NCBI GenBank assembly: GCA_027659245.1
Contig: JAQDPW010000002.1
Location: 1 to 64,000 of the forward strand
Length of the DNA: 64,000 nt
Direction: 5' to 3'
From: Streptococcaceae bacterium AM104-57
GTDB taxonomy: Bacteria; Bacillota; Bacilli; Lactobacillales; Streptococcaceae
Below the pieces are notes generated by a model that saw nothing but the letters and a program-made list of their open reading frames with translations, had not been told where the DNA came from and did not search any database. Positions 56,986-64,000 of the stretch are shown one piece after another. The translations under genes were made by a program, and so were the position numbers. Positions within the stretch are counted from its first letter, which is position 1. Every line of letters starts with the position of its first letter.

Positions 56986-59352
56986 ATGAAAAAAGTATTG
57001 CTGGCAAGTACGATTGCCCTCTCTATGGCAGGTTTTGCAAAAACGACCGTCTATGCCGAGGATTCTCAAGCTACCAATAATGTTCAATCATCAGAAAAGA
57101 TTGCTACGAATACAGTCAACAATGAGAAGAAAAATCAAAGCGAAGCTGAAAAAGCAACTTCTCAAACTCCAGAGACCAAAGAACAACCTTCAAAAGAAGC
57201 AGTAGTAGAGGTAGTTAACAAAGAAGGTTGGCAAAAAAAAAATAACCAATGGCGTTATTATGAGAATAATCAGCCAGTTTCGAATTGGAAAAAGATAGCC
57301 GGTGTTTGGTACTATTTCAATCAAGATGGCATCATGCTTAGTAACACTATCTTTAATGATTACCTATTGAATAATAGCGGTGCTTTGGCAGAATCTTCTT
57401 GGGTAAAAATTGACAACCAGTGGTATTATGCCACTGAGGACGGGAAAGTTACTCGTAATAATTGGAAAAAGATAGCCGGTGTTTGGTATCGATTCAATGA
57501 AAATGGTATCATGATCAGTAATGCTGTTTACGATGACTATCTATTCAAATCAAGCGGAGCCTTGGCTGAAAATAGCTGGGTAAAAATTGCTGATAAATGG
57601 TACTTCGGTAATGAAGATGGGAAAATTACTCGTAATAGTTGGAAAAAAATAGCTGGAGTCTGGTACTATTTTAATCAAGGTGGTATCATGCTTAGTAATA
57701 CTATCTTTAATGATTATCTACTGAATAATAGCGGTGCTATGGCAGAATCTTCTTGGGTAAAAATTGCTGATAAATGGTACTATGCCAATGAAGATGGGAA
57801 AGTTACTCGTAATACTTGGAAAAAGATAGCCGGTGTTTGGTATCGATTTGATGAATCTGGCACAATGTTAAGCAATACTATTTATAATGATTATCTTCTC
57901 AAAAGTAGTGGAGCTATGGTGGAAAATGCCTGGTTAAAACTTGAGGATAAGTGGTATTATGCTACAGAATCAGGAAAAATTATTCGCGACAAGTGGGAGA
58001 AAATAGCAGAAGCCTGGTATCGTTTTGATGATAGAGGTATCATGTTAAGTCAGACCATCTATAACGATTATCTTATCAAGACTAGTGGAGTTATGGCTGA
58101 AAATGAATGGGTAAAAATTGCAGATAAGCAGTATTACGCCGAAGCATCTGGTAAAATCACACGAAACAAATGGGAAAAAATAAAAAATAGCTGGTATCAC
58201 TTTGATACCGAAGGTGTTATGGAAAGTAGCACTTGGAAAGATAAATACTATCTCAAGGATAGTGGAGCTATGGCTGAGAACGAATGGATCTTTGATAAGA
58301 AATATAATAGCTGGTTCTACCTCAAGTCGGACGGCGCCTATGCTGAAAATCAATGGCAGGGTGCTTACTATCTAAAATCTGGTGGCTATATGGCTAAGAA
58401 TGAATGGATTTTTGATAAGAACTATGATGCTTGGTATTACCTCAAAGAGGATGGGGTATATGTAACAGGGACTTTCAAAATCAAAGGTAAAGACTATTCA
58501 TTCCAAAGCAATGGAAAATGGATTTCTGATCTAGCAGCATACTATAAAGTAAAACCAATAACAGCAAATGTATATAGCGCTTCTGGTGAGAAACTCAGCT
58601 ATATTTCGCAAGGAAGTATTGTAGCGATTGATGGAGCTGAAGCCAAAGACGGTCGACTTCCAGTCAAAATATCAGGACTTTCAGGATATATGAACAAGAG
58701 TGATCTAGTAGCGGTCAGCTCAGATAGTGACTTCATTCCTCATTATACTACTGATGGTCGTTATCTCTACCATGAGTTATCACCTTATGTTAGTATTCGA
58801 GTTGCACCACATAGTTCATCAATGACTATTGGTAAAAAATACTATTCAGCTGATGGTATTAACTTTGAAAACTTTACAGTTGAAAATCCTTTCTTATTTA
58901 GAGATTTAAGAAAACCAAGCAATTACACAGCTGAAGAATTAGATAAAGTCTATTCTCTTATGAATATCAAAGGAAGTCGTTTAGCAGGTAAAGGAGCAAT
59001 CTTTAAAGAAGCTGAAGAACGCTATCATATTAACGCTCTCTATCTAATCGCTCATAGTGCCCTAGAAAGTTCATGGGGACGTAGCCAAATTGCTAAGGAT
59101 AAAAACAACTTCTTCGGTATCGCTGCTTATGATACAACACCATATGATTCAGCAAAAAGCTTTGACGATGTTGACAAGGGTATCTTAGGCGCAGCTAAGT
59201 GGATTCGCGAAAATTACATCGATAATGGCAGAACATACCTTGGAAATAAAGCATCAGGTATGAATGTCCTCTATGCTTCAGATCCATATTGGGGAGAAAA
59301 AATTGCAAGCATCATGATGTCAATTAACAGCAAGCTTGGTGAAAAAGATTAA
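56986..59352 (+). CDS. lytB: LytB-type choline-binding endo-beta-N-acetylglucosaminidase
   Basis: A secreted wall hydrolase that separates daughter cells. The 788-aa order is a signal peptide (VLLASTIALSMAGFAKTTVYA, cleavage near residue 23), a low-complexity Glu/Lys/Thr linker, many choline-binding-like aromatic repeats (about residues 76-510; W-x-K-I-A-x-x-W-Y-x-F and W-V-K-I-A-D-K-W-Y-Y), an SH3-like segment, and a C-terminal GH73 domain. In GH73, LIAHSALESSWGRSQIAKD holds the catalytic Glu (about residue 696). Domain order matches pneumococcal LytB, but the repeat region is longer than the roughly 658-aa protein I recall. AAGGAG precedes the ATG. Confidence 0.9.
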   Translation: MKKVLLASTIALSMAGFAKTTVYAEDSQATNNVQSSEKIATNTVNNEKKNQSEAEKATSQTPETKEQPSKEAVVEVVNKEGWQKKNNQWRYYENNQPVSNWKKIAGVWYYFNQDGIMLSNTIFNDYLLNNSGALAESSWVKIDNQWYYATEDGKVTRNNWKKIAGVWYRFNENGIMISNAVYDDYLFKSSGALAENSWVKIADKWYFGNEDGKITRNSWKKIAGVWYYFNQGGIMLSNTIFNDYLLNNSGAMAESSWVKIADKWYYANEDGKVTRNTWKKIAGVWYRFDESGTMLSNTIYNDYLLKSSGAMVENAWLKLEDKWYYATESGKIIRDKWEKIAEAWYRFDDRGIMLSQTIYNDYLIKTSGVMAENEWVKIADKQYYAEASGKITRNKWEKIKNSWYHFDTEGVMESSTWKDKYYLKDSGAMAENEWIFDKKYNSWFYLKSDGAYAENQWQGAYYLKSGGYMAKNEWIFDKNYDAWYYLKEDGVYVTGTFKIKGKDYSFQSNGKWISDLAAYYKVKPITANVYSASGEKLSYISQGSIVAIDGAEAKDGRLPVKISGLSGYMNKSDLVAVSSDSDFIPHYTTDGRYLYHELSPYVSIRVAPHSSSMTIGKKYYSADGINFENFTVENPFLFRDLRKPSNYTAEELDKVYSLMNIKGSRLAGKGAIFKEAEERYHINALYLIAHSALESSWGRSQIAKDKNNFFGIAAYDTTPYDSAKSFDDVDKGILGAAKWIRENYIDNGRTYLGNKASGMNVLYASDPYWGEKIASIMMSINSKLGEKD
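57286..58170 (+). repeat. Five in-frame 177-bp tandem units within lytB
   Basis: The Trp codon that opens the motif W-(K/E)-K-I-A recurs at 57286, 57463, 57640, 57817, 57994 and 58171: five intervals of exactly 177 bp (59 codons). The first four units are very similar at DNA level; the fifth has drifted. Shorter choline-binding repeats follow. The array can expand or contract in frame by recombination. Confidence 0.92.
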
Positions 59353-59360
59353 AATTCATT

Positions 59361-59398
59361 AAAATCGATAACGACTGTAATAGTGGTTATCGATTTTG
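59361..59398 (+). terminator. Terminator of lytB
   Basis: AAAATCGATAAC / GTTATCGATTTT perfect 12-bp stem with a 13-nt loop and a GCTT tail. Confidence 0.88.
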
Positions 59399-59420
59399 CT
59401 TATCAAGAGAAACTTGAAAA

Positions 59421-59756
59421 ATGAACTTTATGAAGCAGAATTTCGAGAATACAAATAAAAGAGGAATTGATCTACGTGACTTAGGGATTGATGCATACGC
59501 TTATGATTATTCAGTAATCCCAGACTTACTTGATAATCTCAAAGCCAATAATCAAATTATACTAGGTGGGGATGTCTTTTGCTACAAGAATGGCCAATTG
59601 ACACATACTTATGATCATTGGTATTACGAGAAACAAGATCCAACTATTGATAGCAGTAAATCCATTTTTCAAACAGAAAAGTATATCAGCAACTATGTAA
59701 AAAATCATGGTAAACACTATTATTTTTCAATCGTTTTAGAGGAACCAATAGACTGA
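59421..59756 (+). CDS. Possible Imm40-like immunity protein (orphan)
   Basis: A 111-aa soluble acidic protein. The segment DLLDNLKANNQIILGGDVFCYKNGQLTHTYDHWYYEK resembles the Imm40 immunity family of polymorphic toxin systems, which has a G-G-D-V core followed by a Y-D-x-W-Y motif. This is recognition by eye only. No toxin or toxin C-terminal fragment is next to it. The ribosome binding site is weak (AAGAGAAACTTGAAAA), and a terminator separates it from lytB, so its promoter is unclear. It may be a remnant kept from a lost toxin locus. Confidence 0.5.
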   Translation: MNFMKQNFENTNKRGIDLRDLGIDAYAYDYSVIPDLLDNLKANNQIILGGDVFCYKNGQLTHTYDHWYYEKQDPTIDSSKSIFQTEKYISNYVKNHGKHYYFSIVLEEPID

Positions 59757-59781
59757 ATAGAGAGTCAAATAGGAGAAATCA

Positions 59782-59790
59782 TGATATAAT
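59782..59790 (+). promoter_or_regulatory. Extended -10 promoter of rbgA-rnhB
   Basis: TG-A-TATAAT with the hexamer at 59785-59790, giving a leader of about 93 nt before rbgA. No riboswitch-like structure was recognised in the leader. Confidence 0.6.
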
Positions 59791-59889
59791 AGAAGTTAGT
59801 GATTTATTTTTAGAAAAAAAGCTATCTATTGCTTACTCGAGAAAATAAAAAAATAGATAAAATCCAATCTGAGAAAGGAATTTTACATT

Positions 59890-60741
59890 ATGGCTATTAT
59901 TCAATGGTTTCCTGGCCACATGTCCAAGGCAAGAAGACAGGTTCAGGAAAATTTAAAATTTGTTGATTTTGTGACGATTTTGGTGGATGCCCGCTTGCCC
60001 TTGTCTAGTCAAAATCCGATGCTAACTAAAATTGTAGGAGATAAACCAAGGCTCCTGATTTTAAACAAGGCAGATCTAGCAGACCCAGTTCAAACGAAAG
60101 AATGGCGTCAGCACTTTGAATCACAAGGGATTCAAACCCTAGCTATTAACTCCAAAGAGCAGGTTACAGTTAAAGTTGTGACAGATGCAGCCAAAAAGCT
60201 TATGGCAGATAAGATTGCTCGTCAAAAAGAACGTGGTATACAAATCGAAACTTTGCGAACTATGATTATCGGGATTCCAAACGCTGGAAAATCTACATTG
60301 ATGAACCGATTAGCTGGTAAGAAAATTGCTGTAGTTGGTAACAAACCAGGTGTCACCAAGGGGCAACAATGGCTTAAAACCAATAAGGACCTTGAAATCT
60401 TGGACACTCCGGGGATTCTCTGGCCGAAATTCGAAGATGAAACTGTCGCTCTTAAACTTGCATTGACTGGAGCTATCAAAGACCAATTGCTTCCGATGGA
60501 TGAAGTGACGATTTTCGGTCTTAATTACTTTAAAACCCATTATCCCGATAAGCTTCAAGAACGTTTTAAACAAATGAATCTGGACGATGAAGCTCCTGAA
60601 ATTATCATGGACATGACTCGTATCCTTGGTTTCCGTGATGATTACGATCGTTTTTACAATCTCTTTGTCAAAGAAGTTCGTGATGGAAAACTTGGTAATT
60701 ACACATTAGATACATTGGATGATCTCAATGGCAACGATTAA
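59890..60741 (+). CDS. rbgA: Ribosome assembly GTPase RbgA (YlqF)
   Basis: A circularly permuted GTPase needed for late 50S assembly. The 283-aa protein starts [17 protein letters not shown]. The permuted order is visible: G4 LNKADL comes before G1 [16 protein letters not shown], then G3 LDTPGILWP, followed by a C-terminal RNA-binding tail. AGAAAGGA precedes ATG. The 3' end overlaps rnhB by 14 nt. Confidence 0.97.
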   Translation: MAIIQWFPGHMSKARRQVQENLKFVDFVTILVDARLPLSSQNPMLTKIVGDKPRLLILNKADLADPVQTKEWRQHFESQGIQTLAINSKEQVTVKVVTDAAKKLMADKIARQKERGIQIETLRTMIIGIPNAGKSTLMNRLAGKKIAVVGNKPGVTKGQQWLKTNKDLEILDTPGILWPKFEDETVALKLALTGAIKDQLLPMDEVTIFGLNYFKTHYPDKLQERFKQMNLDDEAPEIIMDMTRILGFRDDYDRFYNLFVKEVRDGKLGNYTLDTLDDLNGND

Positions 60742-61507
60742 AGAAATAAAAGAAGAATTAGCAAGGATAACTGAACTTGAAAGTCCCTTGTTTAAGGAAT
60801 TTGAAAAAGACCCACGAACTGGCGTACAAAAGGAAATTCAAAAGCGTAAAAAAGCTATTCAAGCAGAAATTGATGAAAATCTCCGCTTAGAGGCTATGCT
60901 TAGCTATGAAAAAGAGCTTTACGAAAATGGAATAAGCTTCATTGCTGGAGTTGATGAAGTTGGTAGAGGTCCCTTAGCTGGTCCTGTTGTTGCTGCAGCA
61001 GTCATTCTGCCCAAAAATTGTAAAATAAAAGGCTTGAATGACAGTAAAAAGATTCCAAAGAAAAAACATCAAGAGATTTTTCAAGCCGTTAAGGACAATG
61101 CTTTAGCGATTGCTATTGGAATTATGGATAATCATGTCATTGATCAAGTCAATATCTACGAAGCGACGAAACTAGCCATGAAGGAAGCTATCTCTCAACT
61201 TGAACCTCAGCCAGAACATCTTTTGATTGATGCTATGAAATTGGATTTGCCGATTTCTCAAACATCCATCATCAAAGGGGATGCCAACTCCTTATCTATT
61301 GCAGCAGCATCTATCGTTGCGAAGGTTACAAGAGATAAGATCATGGCTAACTATGACGAAGAATTTCCAGGCTATGATTTTGCTCAAAATGCTGGCTATG
61401 GAACTGCTAAGCATCTAGAAGGAATTGAAAAGCACAGTGTCACACCTATTCATCGCACCAGTTTTGAACCGATAAAAACGATCGTTTCAGAAACTAGTAA
61501 AAGATAA
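60728..61507 (+). CDS. rnhB: Ribonuclease HII
   Basis: Removes ribonucleotides and RNA-DNA hybrids from DNA. The 259-aa enzyme has an N-terminal helical extension (residues 1-70) seen in streptococcal RnhB, then the catalytic core: [22 protein letters not shown] (first acidic pair), [23 protein letters not shown] and [22 protein letters not shown] 60728 ([11 protein letters not shown]) lies within the end of rbgA, and the short overlap implies coupled translation. Confidence 0.96.
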   Translation: MATIKEIKEELARITELESPLFKEFEKDPRTGVQKEIQKRKKAIQAEIDENLRLEAMLSYEKELYENGISFIAGVDEVGRGPLAGPVVAAAVILPKNCKIKGLNDSKKIPKKKHQEIFQAVKDNALAIAIGIMDNHVIDQVNIYEATKLAMKEAISQLEPQPEHLLIDAMKLDLPISQTSIIKGDANSLSIAAASIVAKVTRDKIMANYDEEFPGYDFAQNAGYGTAKHLEGIEKHSVTPIHRTSFEPIKTIVSETSKR

Positions 61508-61522
61508 TTAAAGGAGAGAATT

Positions 61523-63073
61523 ATGGAGGAACAGTCGGAAATACTTAGTTCTAAGAAAGAATTTGCCTTCGCGTCCAGTACGATCTTAGCTCAAGTAGGG
61601 CGAGGTATTATTGTTGGATTAGTCGTAGGACTTATTGTAGGATCATTTCGATTTTTGATCGAAAAAGGCTTTCATATCGTTCAAGGATTTTATCAAGACC
61701 AAGAGAATCTGATACGGAATCTATTGATCATTTTATTGTTTTATATCCTCATTTGCTTACTTAGTGCCAAATTAACACGCTCAGAAAAAGATATCAAAGG
61801 TTCTGGTATTCCTCAAGTTGAAGCGGAGTTAAAAGGTCTCATGTCTCTCAACTGGTGGAGTGTCCTCTGGAAGAAATACATTCTAGGTATCTTGGCCATA
61901 GCGAGTGGGCTCATGTTAGGGCGTGAAGGTCCCAGTATTCAGCTAGGAGCCGTTGGAGGAAAAGGAATTGCAAAATGGCTTAAGTCTAGTCCTGTTGAGG
62001 AGAGATCTTTGATTGCTAGCGGAGCTGCTGCTGGACTTGCTGCAGCCTTTAATGCACCGATTGCGGGGTTATTATTTGTAGTAGAAGAAGTCTATCACCA
62101 TTTTTCACGATTCTTCTGGGTTTCTACCTTGGCTGCTAGTCTTGTAGCAAACTTTGTTTCCCTTCTCATCTTTGGCTTAACACCTGTACTTGATATGCCG
62201 GACAATATCCCTCTCATGGACTTGAGCCAATATTGGATTTATCTGGTGATGGGAATTTTTCTAGGACTCTCAGGTTTTCTCTATGGAAAAGCCGTTCTTA
62301 GCGTTGGAAAAGTATATGATTGGATTGGCCAAAAAATTTATATGGATAAGGCCTATTATCCTATTCTAGCCTTTCTTCTTATCATCCCAGTAGGAATCTT
62401 CCTGCCACAGATACTTGGTGGAGGCAATCAGGTTGTCTTATCCTTAACAGAACAGAATTTTAGTTTTCAAATTCTCTTGGCTTACTTTATTATTCGCTTT
62501 ATCTGGAGTATGATTAGTTATGGTAGTGGACTGCCAGGTGGTATTTTCTTGCCAATTTTAGCTTTAGGCTCCTTACTTGGTGCCCTGGTAGGTGTTATTT
62601 GTGTCAATCTTGGCCTCGTTACACAGCAGCAATTCCCTATCTTTGTGATTCTTGGAATGAGCGGTTATTTTGGAGCTATCTCAAAAGCACCTTTGACAGC
62701 TATGATTCTTGTGACGGAAATGGTTGGTGACATCCGCAATCTCATGCCTTTAGGGATGGTGACCCTAGTTGCCTATATTGTTATGGATCTGCTTAAAGGG
62801 GCACCCGTCTATGAAGCCATGCTAGAAAAAATGCTACCTGAATCAGCAACTGATGATGGAGAAGTTACCCTAATTGAAATTCCAGTATCAGATAAAATAG
62901 CTGGTAAGCAAGTACATGAACTCAATTTACCTCATAACGTACTTATCACAACCCAAGTACATAATGGGAAAAGTAAGACAGTTAATGGATCTACAAGGAT
63001 GTATCTAGGGGATATGATTCATCTCGTGATTCCAAAAAGTGAAATTGGAAAAGTGAAAGATTTGTTGTTGTAA
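61523..63073 (+). CDS. ClC-family chloride channel/transporter with TrkA-C domain
   Basis: A 516-aa membrane protein with the ClC selectivity motifs in order: GSGIPQVE, GREGPSIQLG, and GSGLPGGIFLP, within about ten or more helices. The C-terminal part (IPVSDKIAGKQVHELNLPHN ... GDMIHLVIPKSEIGKVKDLL) is a TrkA-C regulatory domain instead of the CBS pair of eukaryotic channels. In bacteria such proteins exchange chloride or fluoride for protons and may help acid tolerance. AAAGGAGAG precedes ATG, 15 nt after rnhB. Confidence 0.92.
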   Translation: MEEQSEILSSKKEFAFASSTILAQVGRGIIVGLVVGLIVGSFRFLIEKGFHIVQGFYQDQENLIRNLLIILLFYILICLLSAKLTRSEKDIKGSGIPQVEAELKGLMSLNWWSVLWKKYILGILAIASGLMLGREGPSIQLGAVGGKGIAKWLKSSPVEERSLIASGAAAGLAAAFNAPIAGLLFVVEEVYHHFSRFFWVSTLAASLVANFVSLLIFGLTPVLDMPDNIPLMDLSQYWIYLVMGIFLGLSGFLYGKAVLSVGKVYDWIGQKIYMDKAYYPILAFLLIIPVGIFLPQILGGGNQVVLSLTEQNFSFQILLAYFIIRFIWSMISYGSGLPGGIFLPILALGSLLGALVGVICVNLGLVTQQQFPIFVILGMSGYFGAISKAPLTAMILVTEMVGDIRNLMPLGMVTLVAYIVMDLLKGAPVYEAMLEKMLPESATDDGEVTLIEIPVSDKIAGKQVHELNLPHNVLITTQVHNGKSKTVNGSTRMYLGDMIHLVIPKSEIGKVKDLLL

Positions 63074-63141
63074 GAGTTTTTACATAATTTAGGTTATGCA
63101 AAAACCGCATTAAGAAAATTCCAAGGAGGACCTACATCATA

Positions 63142-63342
63142 ATGAAAATACTTTATGTTCTACATAAGTTTTATGGTGATTTTGAATTCATTAAAGAAAA
63201 GTGTAATGAAAAATACGAAGGTATCCTCATTAATATAAAGGAAGATAAAGATAAAGAATATAAAAGATGTGGCTTGGCAAAAATAACGCTGAAAAATAAG
63301 GATATTTTACCATCTTTTAAAAAATACTTATTGTTGCAATAG
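63142..63342 (+). CDS. Hypothetical 66-aa protein, AT-rich accessory region
   Basis: A small Lys/Glu/Asp-rich ORF, MKILYVLHKFYGDFEFIKEK and on, ending KKYLLLQ. AGGAGG at 63124-63129 is a strong Shine-Dalgarno, but 12 nt from the ATG, a little far. An imperfect hairpin (GTTTTTACATAA / TTATGCAAAAAC, 63076-63105) separates it from clcA. I do not recognise a family, and there is no signal or membrane segment. Base composition is visibly more AT-rich than clcA, as for the ATPase gene that follows. Confidence 0.5.
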   Translation: MKILYVLHKFYGDFEFIKEKCNEKYEGILINIKEDKDKEYKRCGLAKITLKNKDILPSFKKYLLLQ

Positions 63343-63448
63343 ATGACTGTCATTGCGGTTTATTATAATTCCCAAAGAGATGCCTAGCAGTAAAAAAGCC
63401 TTTCTACATAGAATTGTAAAGGAAAGATAGCTATTGAAGAATAAAGAG

Positions 63449-63534
63449 CATTATTTTCTCCATAAATTTAATTAAATTAATGTTTTTATGGTATAATGAA
63501 TTCAAAGTGAAAAGAATTTATGGAGAAAATAATG
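63449..63534 (+). promoter_or_regulatory. Perfect 20-bp inverted repeat flanking the promoter and covering the start of the ATPase gene
   Basis: The left arm CATTATTTTCTCCATAAATT (63449-63468) is the exact reverse complement of 63515-63534. The right arm contains the ribosome binding site GGAG (63522-63525) and the whole start codon ATG (63532-63534). Between the arms lies an extended -10 TG-G-TATAAT (hexamer 63492-63497) with an expected start near 63504, so RNA from that promoter would lack the left arm while read-through RNA would contain both arms. Confidence 0.85.
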
Positions 63535-64000
63535 AAAATCAGCATTGAAAAAATTGGAAAAATTCACCACTCAGATATAATAATTGACGGGCTTACTATT
63601 ATCGCTGGTAAAAACTCAACAGGAAAAAGCACAGTAAGCAAATCATTATTCGCTATCTTTAATTCATTTTTTAAAATTACACAGACGTATAGATCATATA
63701 AAGAACGAGCAATTAAAAGTAAAATATTAGATCTAGATAATTATTTGGACATTTTCTTTTTTAACGAAAATCCTATAGACCTTAATATAGTTGTTTTAAA
63801 ACTTATTTCAGCTCAGACAGAAGAAGATATTAAAAAAGTTTTTAACCTATATAGTTTAAATGAACAATTGTCTGAATCAAATTTTCAAAAGTTGATTTTG
63901 GATATATATAAAATAAACCAATCAACAATGCAACAGATGCTGTTCGAAGAAACCAATAATTATTTCGAATCAGAATTTTCATCTAACATAAATAATGTAA
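63532..64000 (+). CDS. AAA-type ATPase of an accessory system, 5' part, cut by window edge
   Basis: An open frame from ATG 63532 to the window end (156 codons seen, no stop). It begins MKISIEKIGKIHHSDIIIDG, followed by LTIIAGKNSTGKSTVSKSLF, a Walker A motif (G-K-N-S-T-G-K-S) in the N-terminal layout of the AAA_15/AAA_23 SMC-like or OLD-like ATPases found in many phage-defence systems. The visible part then becomes helical and charged. GGAG lies 6 nt before ATG. The rest of the gene and any partner lie outside the window, so the system cannot be named. Confidence 0.8.
   Translation, partial: MKISIEKIGKIHHSDIIIDGLTIIAGKNSTGKSTVSKSLFAIFNSFFKITQTYRSYKERAIKSKILDLDNYLDIFFFNENPIDLNIVVLKLISAQTEEDIKKVFNLYSLNEQLSESNFQKLILDIYKINQSTMQQMLFEETNNYFESEFSSNINNV

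Noticed and set aside
63102..63361. AAACCGCA / TGCGGTTT inverted pair flanking the 66-aa ORF.
   Set aside because: Eight bases at 250-bp distance is weak and can occur by chance.

Overview
The window comes from a mitis-group Streptococcus (S. mitis / S. oralis / S. pneumoniae complex). The protein sequences closely resemble pneumococcal ones (DnaG, Obg, LysS, GlmU, RexAB, PtsHI). A choline-binding LytB-type glucosaminidase, a BOX element, cpoA and macP are all present. Gene neighbourhoods match pneumococcal blocks, but the order of the blocks differs. I see no tRNA, rRNA or CRISPR array. Functions are assigned by reading motifs and from memory of the families; no search was run.

Layout. 1-549: an IS30-family transposase cut by the left edge. 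672-8378: dnaG-rpoD-MIP18 family gene, the two glycolipid glycosyltransferases (cpoA and its partner), two tiny membrane proteins (PspC domain, DUF4044), obgE and a 54-aa gene. 8414-12216 (minus strand): argR, pepX and a LacR-type repressor. 12349-15947 (minus): class Ib ribonucleotide reductase nrdH-nrdE // nrdF, with a good NrdR box upstream of nrdH. 16217-23130: ptsHI, udk, the minus-strand pantothenate/CoA cluster coaB-coaC-panT, and fhs. 23131-25735: a mobile-element graveyard (truncated dispersed repeat, IS3-like end, intact-looking IS110 transposase, broken ISL3 transposase). 25741-30236: a type III restriction-modification pair (mod-res) with an unusual palindromic leader. 30463-34951 (minus): lysS, a phosphoglycerate-mutase-family gene, ybaK, a DUF368 gene and a GH25 lysozyme. 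35109-40640: glmU-nudix-macP-mtnN and pcrA. 40953-44930: a SemiSWEET, a two-component system, and a convergent BcrA-type ABC transporter with a BOX element in its probable leader. 44931-54170: a HAD phosphatase, a CPBP protease, the RexBA recombination nuclease and a cysteine-cluster protein. 54395-56773: a three-gene surface-glycan operon (GT2-GtrA fusion, phosphodiester glycosidase, membrane protein). 56986-59756: lytB and an orphan Imm40-like protein. 59890-63073: rbgA-rnhB-clcA. 63142-64000: AT-rich accessory DNA with a 66-aa ORF and the start of an AAA-type ATPase gene, cut by the right edge.

Most of the window is conserved core. The signals most worth a second look are: (1) a perfect 20-bp inverted repeat that straddles the promoter of the terminal ATPase gene and would bury its ribosome binding site and start codon only in read-through RNA; (2) the nested palindromic tandem repeat in the leader of mod; (3) the GT2-GtrA / phosphodiester glycosidase / membrane protein operon, which has no obvious acceptor transferase; (4) 11-bp-pitch direct repeats upstream of the ABC operon that faces an OmpR/HisKA pair; (5) the IS110 non-coding end as a bridge-RNA candidate; (6) several genes whose start codon sits where transcription should begin (cpoA, coaB, the GH25 gene).
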